64,000 nt of DNA, taken from contig NW_002060943.1 of assembly GCF_000150275.1 (NCBI RefSeq), positions 8,874,701-8,938,700 on the forward strand, written 5' to 3'. This DNA is from Trichoplax adhaerens. Taxonomy: Eukaryota > Placozoa > Uniplacotomia > Trichoplacea > Trichoplacidae. Both the position numbers and the translations under genes were made by a program. Position 1 is the first letter of the stretch, and each line of letters begins with the position of its first letter. The notes below the pieces were generated by a model that made no database searches, was not told where the DNA came from, and was given only the letters and a program-made list of their open reading frames with translations. This document shows positions 27,246 to 39,770 of this stretch, in pieces.

Positions 27246-30200
27246 CTAAAACTTGGCGATATATTTTCTTGTTAAATCCCGAAGTATCGAACATTAAGAG
27301 AGTAGTATAAATTATAAAATTGTGCATTGATATATATGTCGTCAAAACTATGTAGAGTTGGTTACTATGCATTATGCCTACTTATGGTCGATCATATTAT
27401 TTCGTTTATGTGAATTTATACAATGTTATGAAAAGCTAATCATTGTTTATTTACTAAAAATCATCTAAATATTATGGTAAATTTTGCAATAAGTGATTTA
27501 ATTGCAACAGTTGGAACTAGTAGAAATCATTTTACTCTCAAGTATTGAAAATCATTTACCTGAATTGAGAGGCCTAAATGCTTTATCATCAACTGTTCGA
27601 TGAGTCTATAAAATGGATGAAACCATTAAACATATCTAACGGTCTTCCTTTCACTGATCTCTTCTCGTTTATTTTAAGTAAACATCATAGAAAAATAATA
27701 TTCAATATAGTCTAGATGTTTAAAATGTCAGATGTATAATATTTGTTGGTGCTCTCTTGTTCTTGCAAAATATTTTACCATAGCAAGTTTCATTATATAG
27801 TGACCACTACGTAAGATGGCGGCCCTTTACCAGGCTTTATTCGCTATCTAGCATATTTCACTGTCTGGTAAATAAGTGCTTAATCTGATGATTTCTATGC
27901 TAGCTACAGGTATTATTTTAGAATCTAACATTATAAACTACTTTGTAAAACTTCATATATGCGATTACTCAGGGATATTTTTATCAAGAGCACTAAAAAC
28001 GATTAAAACTTATATCATAATAGAACGTCAATGATTATAATTACGTATTTGTACATTTAAGTAAGACGAAATATAAATTATATTACTTTTGAACTCCAGA
28101 AACCTGTCCTATTCTAAGGATTTTCTAATGATTGCCTTATTTAAAAGTACCTTGAGGATGGACACTTTCCACTTAATTTCTGATCGGTGTTGACTATTGT
28201 CACTGATTATAATTCGACCAATTAATCCAGCATCAGGCAATTTCTCGGTCAATTGGCAAGCAAAATCTTCTAAGATCATGCTACCATTGAAGATAACTGG
28301 CTGAATAAGCGTTTCTTGTCCCAAATCCCGGTCAGCATTAAAGCCTTTACCCGTCAATTCGATGTTATAATAGCCATTTTTAATGCGCAAATCTCTAGCA
28401 AATCCAACTATATTTGAAAATCCAAATTGATGATCTAAAGATTCATTCGATCGTAATATGACAATGCGGAAAGCAGTACGGAAATTATCTTCGCAGTCAT
28501 CTACCATCAAAACGTAGCAATTATAATAATCTGATATACTCGGATAACGGAAAGCAGGCCCTAATTCGTAATGATCCAAAACTGATCGCTCATATTTATA
28601 TAACCCTACAAAAGTGGAAAAACGGCTGATTGGAAAGGAAAGGCTTTCATTACCCTGAGCATCTCGATTTACACGGTAATCAGCATCAATTAAATGCCAT
28701 TCTGGTCTCTTTTCTTCAACACAATCACTATACCATAACGTTAATGGCAATGTATCATCTAAAGTTAAATTGAATTGCTGCCTAATTTTATCGCTATCCG
28801 GCAGAGGCAATGTCACTGTTACACAGTCCATGTCAGTACTTTGAAATTCATGATGATGTGGGCGAAACATAACCACAGGTGTAGCTTGCGCAAATGCTTC
28901 TGTTTCATATGGATCAGCACCGTATGGCGGATCAGCATAAAATATTTTAATTTCGACTACTAAATCTGTGCTCGCACAATCAGCAGGTATATGACACTCA
29001 ACTGAAGGGATAGACGGAAGTGTAACATAGCCTCCGATATTGGCTTCAATTTCGTGCTCATATGTAGGGTATCCTGTCAAGAAAGTAAGGATAGCTTATA
29101 ATTAAATGGCATGAGATATAAATGGCAGTTTTTGAGGAAAATATGTTTTAGTTTCTCTAACAGCATAGACACACATATTTCATCTATTTTGATGACTATT
29201 TCTACCTGTATTAGTTAATTCTAATCGATCTTCAAATTTCGCTTTGCCACTCATTATTTCTTCGTTGCTATTACCGATACTGCATTAAAATTTTAAGTTA
29301 ATATGAATGTAATAGAAGAAAATCTGTTTAACAGAAAGATACAAGCCCGAATAACATGAATTCTATAACGGTCGTCTATCTTACATTTCCAGAGATGCTT
29401 CCGAGTTTGAACCTACTAATAAATGATATCGAGTACAAAGTCAAATTATTCAATCGATTAATTTAATAAAATAGTTAGACATAGTGAATGCTATTATTAA
29501 ATCATAAATTACAACTGTATCATTTTAGCATGATTCTTATAATACAATATATTATGGTAATCTATAGATCAAAGTACGTTTTAAGAATGATAACTGATGC
29601 TATCCGGGTTGATCATAGCTAGAGATAACTATACTTTAGTAATTTGTAAATTACAATAACTAACAAGAAGCACATAGAATACATGTGGCAAGTAAACTAC
29701 GTATAAATTCAAAATAAGCGATGCAATATACGCCAATATAAATGATCAGAAATAGTTTACAGTAAATTTATGTAATGTATCAAGCTAAGAAAAGTTAAGT
29801 TTTTCAGACTTACTTATATCATTTCGTAGAGACTTAGTTCTGGATATATCAGTGCTCTACCGTAGACGTAGAAATACAGTAAAAACATGTTATTTGGGAA
29901 TAATTTAAAAATTTTTTTAAATTGATAAAAAAGTTGAAGATTAATCATCGCATAATATCTTGAATTAATTCAAATCAGGTTTTCTATCTCACGTTTCTAA
30001 CTCCAATTTCCAATATTCAGTGTTTTTGGGTTCATACTAATTTAGTGTAGTTTACTATACTGTACAATGTACATAGGGTTTACACCAACTAAAATTTTTT
30101 ATAGTAGCGCAAAGATAGAGAGAAACTAATTTTAGATTAGTCATAGTATATCACTGCTTACGGTAACAGAGCGATGGAAGAATACTTTTTCAACAGTGGT

Positions 30201-33200
30201 CATGAAGCTATTACCAAGAGCAATATCTTTAGCTGTTTTACCATCCTAATAGCGTAAAAAGATGTATAATTAAAGTTTAAAATTATTTCCTTTACCGGTT
30301 AGTTTTCATTAAAAAAATGAGCATTAGCAAGTTAAAATTAAAACTAAACGGACTATAATTTCTAGTATTTGAAATCTATCTTGTAGGTATAATATTAAAC
30401 GTATACGTACGTGTATACCACATATAATATATTTAGTATGATAGCGAAAATGTTGATAATACCAATTAAATATATCACAGATATCAAAGCTTTCAGATTA
30501 CTTACAATTCATACCAATTTATCATTGCTATTCTTAAAAGTACGAAATTTGTGATTATCTCTCCTTAAAATAGACGTTTGAGAATCTTTGTAATATCAAA
30601 AGCAGACTTACATTATTTACTTCATGAATGTTGGCATTATGTTCCAGAAGCATGTGCACACATTTTTCATGTTGATACCGGGAGGCCAAATGTAACGGTG
30701 TGTTACCATTCTAATAATTAGTTGCCAAAAGAAATCAAAATCTAGAATATCAATTCTGCTAGGAATATGAATATGTCACTTCTAATTGTTATGAATTAGT
30801 TAAAAAGTTCAGAAAAATAGGATTGTAAGAATTGCTCAGAGTAGAAAAGATATTGCGATCCCATAAGTTGACGGCTATTTCTAGCTGGCTTAATTGCATA
30901 GATTAAAAATAAGGAATCGAAATAGAGTCTTACAATATCTTTGTTATCGATATCAATTTCATCTTGCTTCAAAAGCCATTCTAAAATGTCGACTTTACCA
31001 GTTTTTGCAGCAATATGCATAAGAGTTCGGTTTTCCTGTATAAAATAAAAATAGTAAATTTCAGTGCTTTAAAGGAGACCAAAATCAGAACAGGTTAAAG
31101 TAAGTGTTTGAAATTAGATATTTAGTGCGGAGTACACTATGCAAGGAAGGTATGCATCTAGGGTAGTTGTAAACTAGATAAAATTTAGATTATGTCTGTA
31201 CATCATCTCTAGACAGTTCCTTACTTTACAGACGATTAATTTTTCACCAGCAATTATGAATAATTACTACTAAATTTAGCAATATTTATGTAATGTCAAA
31301 TAGTAATTGATTTCAGCAACGTTCTTCTCTCCTTAAATGTAGCATGTTAGCTAATGATATCACTCAATACCTCACATTTTATAAGACAAAACTCTACTCC
31401 TCTATTATTTGAGTTATTACATTTTATTCGTATTATTAAAACAAATCACAATAGACCTTTAAACGTTATAACGAATCAGATAAGGATATTAATATTTTAA
31501 TGATGGATTTAGGATCATTATCGACTTCTGCACCGTATAAAATACGCAGTATCATACCTAATAGTTACCGTATTCAAATTGAAGAATAGTATTAGCTGTA
31601 ATTGAAGATGTAACTCAAAACTACTTTAATTTTAGTCAAAAAATTTCAATACATGGTGAGCTACTTGCTTAGCTATTTTAGAGTGAAATTTCAACTGCAA
31701 TTAAAATTTAAAAAGTATCCTTTTTAATTAGGCTATTTTAAACATAATACTTACATCGTCACGAGCTGTCAAACTGTTGTTATTATCATATAAAATCTTT
31801 AGGAGATGTAAGAAGCCATACGAAGCCGCATAATGCATAGGTGTCTGCTGATATTTCTGTCAAGATCAAAACGTAAATTAGATTTATTACTGTCCTACTC
31901 TGTCTTGATCAATCATAACTATTGTGAGCTGTAGCGATGTTTAATCGAATAAACGATATGGAGTAGAACTAACATCTTTAGCGTTAGCATTGACACCAAA
32001 TTGAAGTAGCAATCGCACAGCATGGTGATCGTCATAATCAACTGCTTTATGCAGTGCATTTCGATGAAAGTGCCTCTATTGGCATAAATATAATCCAAAT
32101 CAACAAGACATTACGTTATGTTTAAGTTAACTATCAAATTGCCAAGTTGAGTTATCCTTCAAGTAGTAAATTATAATCGCATTATTTCTGAAAGAATACG
32201 CAATACCATCCAAGATTTCTAACCTTATCATGTACGTTGATGTTTATATTATTCTTGTTCATTTCCTTTAATACTACCTCATTTCGGCAATGTGCAATCC
32301 TGTAGATCTCGTTAGTGGTGATCTGTAAGTTAATTAATGAGCAACAATCAATAGTTGTTCCATTTATTTATCGAATTCCATTATATAATTCTTACCGAAT
32401 ATTTCTTGCCAAATTTCTTATTTCAATCATTATTTCAAATCAAGAAGTGATATAAAATATGAAGCATTACTTATTCACAGAATTACATACCGGTAATTTA
32501 TCAAGTGCATCACTAAAAACACTGAATAAGCTAATACGAATTTATTAGCTAAGTGAGATAATAGAATGAACGATGTCTTGTATAATATTTTAATAAATTA
32601 TTCAATTTCTGACAAGTACAGTCATGGTATAGGTACATACAGAAATGTTTTTGGAAGAATTAAGATTCTTTACTGATGTCTTTTCTGGTAATTTTGCAAC
32701 AGAACTTTCCGTTGAACTTATCACCTTGCTGCTGCATGATGATCGATCGTCAGGGCTATTTTCATTATCTTGCTCATATGACGCACTATTAGCACACTAG
32801 AGTATAAATGGCAAATGGGTCATCCATGACAGTAGAAATCGAAATCATAAGCTAGCAATTCACAACTTAAAGATTAGGTCGTTGATCATAATTACTCGTC
32901 CTACCCAAACGATACTATGTACCATTGCTTCAATGGTATCAGTACATTGATTTTCTACTGCTAGATCAGTGGCTGTCTTATTATCCTAATAAATTTTAAG
33001 GTCGAATAGAATACTGTTAACTTTTTCAATCCATTTACTTTCGAGCTATATTTATAGCACTAGCGTACAATGTAATGCCTATTGTAAGATAGCTTGGTAA
33101 GTTAATTGCCTGAATAGTTCTATATTGTTCAATGCTAGCATTATAATTAGTAATTTCTATCAGTAAAGAAGACATTTATTAGCGTAGTAAAATGAATATA

Positions 33201-36200
33201 AAAATATTTAGTATTTAAATTAATATGCTTTAAGTTAAGGAATGCAGAAATGAAAAGCTCTTTCAAATACTAGCTGCATCATAATTCAATTTGGCATTTA
33301 TAGTCATAAATAAGATTAGAACGATCAAATGAGCAATTACTGGGTATCATTAATTAAGAGGATTTATTCTAATTTTCTTTCAGTATCATAGTAGATAATT
33401 TATACCAATACGTATTAGAGATATTACTAAAAGAGATACTTTCATTATATTCTAAAAAACTTGAATATTAGTAAGGAATCATACCGGTATTTCTTTACTT
33501 ACAGAATTCCTTATATTAACGCCTCCGCCATTGCGTAGTAAGATTTTAACGCAAGCTGTTTTACCATTGCTAGCAGCTAAATGAAGTGCTGTACAGCCAT
33601 CCTATTTTAAATTCATAAAAATATCTAATGCTAGTTGTAAAATGTATTTGGTTTCTTTAATGTTAGCAACGCAATTTGATCACTCGAAAAAAATCAGTGT
33701 GATTGGTTATTGAAATCTTGGTTTAAGAACTACTGTTATAATTACTTTAAAATATAAATTTTGGATCGATTCATGATATTTCTTGTAATGTGTTATTTCT
33801 TATCATGAGAAAAACCCTCGATCCTTATATGAGTACCGTACATGCAGTACTTACCGAATTTTGATAATTTACTTCCACATTTTGTTCGATTAACCATTTT
33901 AATGTTGTTGGTTTACCATTCTTGGCCGCGAAATGTAAGGGTACTGATTTCGTCTAGCATTACGAGTAGAGAAAGAATAAGATAGCGTTGAGTTAGAAAG
34001 GATCGAGATTTATAGTATATTCATAATACTCAATTTCAGATTTATAGTACGTTACTTAACAAAATTGAGCGAGTGCAAAATTGAACTCGCCTGTGACTAT
34101 AAAAACGTATATTAGTGATTGCTACTTCTTCATATTCACTTTTAAATTATTCATTAATTACATTGTGACCCTCAAATATGTTCAATAAAACACATGTTAC
34201 GTTTATGCCATTGGTAATTAAACAAGCATTTTAAGTTCATACAGATGCAAGTTTTATCTAATAAAATTACGAGCAGTAATAGATTGAAAAACATGTACTG
34301 CTATTGAACTATCAAGATCTGGATTAGTAAGTTCCTTTAGAACAGGTTTCTGAGACATAAATAGTTTGATTTATAAGATTTTACTTACATTATCCATGGC
34401 CATTAGGTTCCCTTTATTAGCGAATAATACTTTTAAAATTTCTATACAACCAAATCCTGCTGCATGATGTACGGGTGTAGCCTCCCATTTCTATTAAATG
34501 AAAGAAAATATATTCCATGCCTAAAACTTTCGTAAGCTACTGAAACTTTTCATTCTTGAAAATATCATTCTTTCATGCTAATGCCCTTTATAAATCATTA
34601 AAATTAGCCAAGCAAGCCCTTCTTACATCGGTGGCATTTGGATTCGCTCCATAATTTAGTAAAGTCATGACAACTCCCAGATCTTTATATTCCACAGCTT
34701 TATGCAAGGCTGTTCGATCAAATTGTATCTATAACGATCATATAGCCATGATCAAGTAGGTAACATATACAGTAATCAGTCAACAAGCAAATTAATTTCA
34801 TAACCTACTTCGCAGTTATCTATATATGTTTAGCAAGTGTAAGCTACAAGTGTCGTTTCCGTTTTGAAATAAATTTTTTAACAATCATCTACCTTATCTT
34901 CCATATCGATATCTTTCGCATGACCAGCTAAAAATTTTTCTTCTCTCAATTTTGCTGCTTTATAAATAATATCGGTAGATACCTATACATATTCAGAGCA
35001 TGGTATTAGTGTGTTACATTAGCTGATAGAAGGGCGATAATCGATAATTAAGAAGATAAGAATCCTACAGTTTGTTTATTTCGAATGCCTGTAAGGGATA
35101 ATGTACTTGCTCGTCTGGGCTAAAAATTAAATCATAACTTAATATAAGTAGCTATTAGTTTACTCATACGATATCTTCCATCAAGTTGGAATGTATTAAG
35201 CAGAGTCCATGGCATAAAGTAATTATTTCCAGATAATTTAACCTAATTAAATCTTTTTACTACGCCAATCTGACAAACCTCAAATCATTAGGAAGCTAGA
35301 AGCGTAGCAATGCAAAATTTATTGCTTCGGTACATTTTTTAGAAAACGCTAAGCATTGATTCTATTCATACTAAGTGAAACTGATTGACTGACATACGTA
35401 ACAATATGATTTTACAGTAAATTTTCTTGTTTTAACAGCATATACGTAAGACAACCGTAACTTGCTATTAGAACTTTGCTACCTTGTTATTAGCTGTTGT
35501 GGCAACATTGATACCCTTGAAAAGATTGACAACATTATCGTGACCTTTCATGTTGGCAAGATCTTCAGCCGTTTTGTTATCCTAATAGCAGAATTATAGA
35601 TCATATTAATTGTTACCATCGCTTATTTGTGAAAAAGCTTTTGATCGTTTTATTAGTTTTAGGATAGAGATAGCTCTTGTTAATCTTTAAACTACTAAAA
35701 GAAATTATTAAGCTTTCCTTTATTCATTGTAAAAGCATATCAGGACAGCAGGATGGGCTTTTACAACTAATGAAGCATTATCTTTACTAGATTTCTACAC
35801 TAAAAGATGAGATAGACGAGTTGTGATGTCTTAAATGAAATGTTACGATTCATAAATTTCTGAATTGGTAATCATAATGAATGATTTCGAAAAAGTAGTC
35901 CATTTTATAGAATTTTGTGAAAATCTATAAGTCATATTTACGCCTTTGTACCGTCCTTGAATCGAATTATATTAGAATTTAGCACGTCTAACAAATACCT
36001 TATTGAATACATCTGATGATGCTTTACTCTCCAGTAGCATCCTGACGCAAGTAAAGTTTCCATAAAGTGCTGCTAGATGTAGAGGTGTATTTCCATCCTA
36101 ATATGTGTACAATTACTAGATCTGGTTATACAGGTATCCGTTATAAGGAACATTATATTTCATAGTGCAAATAGTAACAACTGACATAAATTGTAAAATA

Positions 36201-37825
36201 TTTAAATTTGAGTTGAAAATGATGTTCTTCGGAAATAGATAAACAGCAACTAAATTGATTAATATGGAAGGTTGCGATTAACTTACTTCTCTCTTGCAAT
36301 TTAAATTAAGACGGCGTTGAATTAGCCAGAGCAAAATGTCAGAACGATCGTATTTTGCAGCAAAATGCAAAGGAGTTCCAGCTTGCTATCAGATTTGGAA
36401 TTAACAGGTTACAAATATATTTCGAGCAATTGCGTAATAAGCGTTGAAGTTTTGATAATCTATTATCAATTGTAATTACTTTATCTGTCGCTTCTAATTC
36501 TCCTTTTCTAGTATGTAAAACTTGTAAAATTTCTAAGTAACCTTCTTTAACAGCATAATGGCAAGGTGTTAAACCCCATTTCTATGTCAGAAATATTGTA
36601 CAGCGAAAACAATGTATTAGTAAGTGCTTAAAATTTAAAAGATAGATTATTTCGTCAGATTTTAACTATCTTAAAACATAAAAGAGTATATTGACATATA
36701 TATATATACTTTCTCATTTATGCATACATCCTTAACTACGAATATAATGCTGTTCTGATTATCGCTAAGGCAAACACTTTTGGAAAAATTAATTGATTAT
36801 TCGTAAGTATATTTCAGCTATCAACTCCAGTATATCATATTGCATGCAAAGATATTGAGCACAGTTGCCAAAGAGTCCGCTGGATCTATGATCATTTGAA
36901 ATTTCATTTTAAATAAATTTTTATCAGCTATTCATACAGTTATCCTGAAGTAATTTAACTGAATTTTTATGAAGCAAGAAATGGAGTATACTGTAAATGT
37001 AAATCTTTCAGCTAGTTTATAACCATTGCTGTAAGATTCAGAAAATCGTTATCGAAATGGGGTATTGATTGAAATGCATTTATTAGTTAGTACTGTATTT
37101 ATGGCTAAAAATAATCTATGGCATCATCATGGCGTAAAATATCTTTTAAAATAAGAAATGTAGCATACTGTAAATGTAAATCTTTCAGCTAGTCTATAAC
37201 CATTACTGTAAGATTAATGAAATCGTTATCGAAATGAGTCTTGATTAAAATGAATCTATTTGTTAGTACTAATTATGGCCAAAAATAATCTATGGTATCA
37301 TCATAGCGCTAAATATCTTTCAAGTTAAATTTGCCTATTAATTAATGCCATTTCTACTAGTAAAGTCGTCACTTACATCGCCAATATTTGGATCAGACCC
37401 ATTTAATAGTAACAGTACTGCAGCCTCAAGATCTCCTTCTTGGACTGCCTTATGTAAGGCGGTAGATGATAAATTATCCTGGAATTTATAATGCATACCA
37501 AGACATATAAAATTACACTTTGTTAGATTATCTGATGTGTCTGTTTCAGGCAAGCATAATGGCTTACAGACTTACATCGGTTAAATTGATATCGGTATGA
37601 ATGATTAAATTTTCTAACGTTTCCTCATTGTAGCTTTTGGCAGCATTTAAAATATCTTGCATCGTATACTGCAGATGAGTAGATAAAGATTATTAAAAAT
37701 AAAATTGGACTAATTAGTGATTGCACTTAAATACATTATCCGAAGTATTCGATAATTATTTGACTGATAGAAATCAAACTCACAGCGGAAGAGGAACCAT
37801 TCTTTGCATCCGCTTTTTCTTCCAT
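26945..37825 (-). CDS. Ankyrin-repeat (three six-exon modules), ZU5, UPA and death-domain protein (24 exons)
   Basis: Minus-strand exons in gene order: 37825-37784, 37668-37576, 37478-37377, 36581-36480, 36385-36287, 36097-35999, 35581-35483, 35119-35069, 34982-34893, 34728-34627, 34490-34389, 33953-33855, 33601-33503, 32985-32905, 32796-32641, 32322-32224, 32075-31974, 31856-31755, 31035-30934, 30710-30612, 30245-30162, 29856-29814, 29073-28173, 27245-26945. All phases join; 3249 bases give 1082 residues. Three ankyrin blocks (residues 15-212, 230-420, 473-668), each with N cap, four repeats showing TALHKA or TPLHFA cores, and a DNKTA-type C cap, are split by linkers of 17, 52 and about 14 residues. 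Then follow ZU5 (about 690-840), UPA (about 850-985) and a death domain (about 1000-1075). Order matches ankyrins, UNC5 and PIDD relatives; no leader or membrane helix, so a cytoplasmic scaffold or death-domain adaptor is likely. The last two junctions (exons 22 and 24) are the least certain. Confidence 0.88.
28173..29073 (-). other. ZU5-UPA exon of the death-domain gene
   Basis: One 901-base exon holds the whole ZU5 and UPA region, in contrast to the one-repeat-per-exon ankyrin part. ZU5 hallmarks are the IGGYVTLPSIP start, the long beta strands and the ending SRFSTF (residues 832-837). In PIDD the equivalent HFS site is cut autocatalytically; here the His is Arg. The exon's reading frame continues to a stop at 28109, but I place the donor at 28172 because the joined frame then restores the usual UPA-to-death-domain linker with a phase 2 junction; a donor at about 28151 does not keep frame with any acceptor I could find. 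Confidence 0.7.
36976..37323. repeat. Intronic tandem duplication of about 175 bases
   Basis: Two diverged copies, about 36976-37150 and 37153-37323, share long blocks such as TACTGTAAATGTAAATC, TCGTTATCGAAATG and AATAATCTATGG, with small indels. They lie in the intron between ankyrin exons 3 and 4 of the death-domain gene. Copies differ at roughly one base in ten by eye, so the duplication is not recent. Confidence 0.85.
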
Positions 37826-38072
37826 GTCGTCTTGAAACTACGAGAGCAAGGTTAACTCCAAATAACATCTAGCAATCATTAATTCTGACGAGAAGGTAGA
37901 AAACTTAAAATTAATGCGAAAGCACTCTAACTCTTTCTTAATCGCACAGGTATTAGCGAAGAAGAAATTGGACTACATCTTTTGTCCAATAGATCAAATG
38001 CATTTCAGAGCAAACCTTGCTGCAAATTTTAAATAAGTATATTCTACTGTGTATATACACGTATATGGTCAT

Positions 38073-39770
38073 TTAAATAAAAGACTGTGTAGCTTTTAAA
38101 TCATTTATATATACTGCAAATCTTGTACAGTCGCCACAATATATTAAATTCAAAGGTTTTATATCATGATAAGTATCCATTCTGATCGTATTTTGTGACA
38201 GCACTACGTTCGTCGAACGGGTATACTTGCACGTTATTAATTCTATATTTGCCGAATTCATACAAAAGTTTTACGAACTAGCTCTGATGATGGCAGTTAC
38301 AGTGTTTGCTCGAGAATTTTCTACGATTTTAAAATCTAGCCGGTAGATTACTTACTAAGCTGATGATAATTAATTTATGACATCTGTTATTGTAAAAGGC
38401 TATTGCATCAATTTGGCTTGTAATTTATCTTGACGATACATTAATTGTCGAATGCAATAAATAAGCATTTATATAGATATTTGGACAATAAAAATTTATC
38501 ATGAAATCAAATATTCGATTCGCATGTTAAACTACTTATTGAATTGAATCTGCAAATTAAAGTTCTCAATATGATAAGACTACAGTAAAATTTACTAATA
38601 AGGAAACTGAAATTGCATTTATGTAACCACGCTTTAAATTATTACCTTCTATGCTAATGATGCTACCATTGCAATTCTGTGAGAAAATTTTACCTTCGGT
38701 GAATGATATCTTCACCCAGAGTATGACATCAAGTTCTGTAACTCTAAGGTTAAAAATTTCTATTTTTCGTAAGAGATACTTATGTAAAGATATCCTTTCT
38801 TTTAAGTGAAAGTGGTGATAAGAATTTTTGACATCAAGGCTAAAATGATGTATTAATATATATACCGGTGATTGATGAGTTACTCAGTAAAATTTGATTG
38901 AGATGAAGAGATACAGCACCGTATTGTTTTTTCAATCTAAAATATGCATTAACATAAAATAGGCGATGCAAGTCATATTTTTAAGTGAATCTGATTTATT
39001 AAGTACCGCGTTGGTGTCTGTATAGACAAACCTATATGAAGACCATATGGTGAAGAAATTGAGTGAATGCCTTCATCAGTAACCATATTAATAAACAAAG
39101 TAGAAGAATTAATTACAAACTCTATAGCATAATGTCTATTACTCATGGACTCTGTTAGGCCACACCTTGCAGCCTAAATGCGTCATAAACGATGTCATCT
39201 TAGTTTCCAATCCCCGATGTAAATCGGATGAGCAATTAAGCATTGAATTATTACGCCATCTTTCGTAAGTTACCTTGATAATAGCTATGCTTTTACGAAT
39301 CGTGAATTGCTATAACATACAGACTTTTACTGGTGGCTTTATTTTGAGGAAATAGTAATATACAGCTTTTATACTACATTGCTACGAATAACTACTAATT
39401 GAGCTGTAAGTAGATATCTTTATGATCTAGTCTAATCCAGACCTTGGTCTGCAGATTAAAATTTAAAATCGGATCTAGACCACTGTATATATCTAGAAAA
39501 TTTTAGCCATATTCTAGGTAATTTTTACATTCCCCTGAAAATTTTTCTAACATCGAATATCCTAAAATTTCGTTCGTGATTAGGGTTTCATTTTCTATTA
39601 ATACCACAATAGCTACGGTATAGGCCATTAAATGAAACAAATGAAATGGTGTATATTGTATAATAGTTCACTATGGTACAATTACGATTACGCTATTTAC
39701 CTTAGCTCCATGGCATGCTTTCTGTGGACATTGGTTGTTGTATTATTAGTCGCTATAATCCCTAGATACA
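38073..39770 (-). CDS. Hidden small multi-exon gene, beta-rich product of unknown function (3' exons)
   Basis: Four minus-strand exons join in frame: 39770-39701, 39165-39032, 38735-38646 and 38242-38073 (stop TAA). Each has good splice ends, and the phases 1-2, 2-1, 1-1 and 1-stop fit. A possible first exon is 41841-41820: it has an ATG, a hydrophobic LNMLLYLGIIA stretch across the junction, a GTAAGT donor and the right phase, giving about 161 residues with a signal peptide. The product has alternating hydrophobic strands, a central Trp followed by a Cys-Asn-Gly turn and five cysteines. The pattern is loosely like a laminin G or concanavalin-like fold, but I do not recognise the family. It is transcribed in the same direction as the death-domain gene and ends only about 250 bases upstream of its ATG. 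Confidence 0.5.

Noticed and set aside
29206-29279. Open exon-like stretch on the minus strand between the last ankyrin cap and the ZU5 exon
   Set aside because: It has splice-like ends and reads openly, but it needs a phase 2 donor upstream and none was found. The 43-base exon at 29814-29856 joins both neighbours in phase without it. It could still be an alternative exon.
32491-32512. 22-base mini-exon between the second linker and the third ankyrin module
   Set aside because: Its length breaks the phase 0 chain and it starts with TGA in frame.
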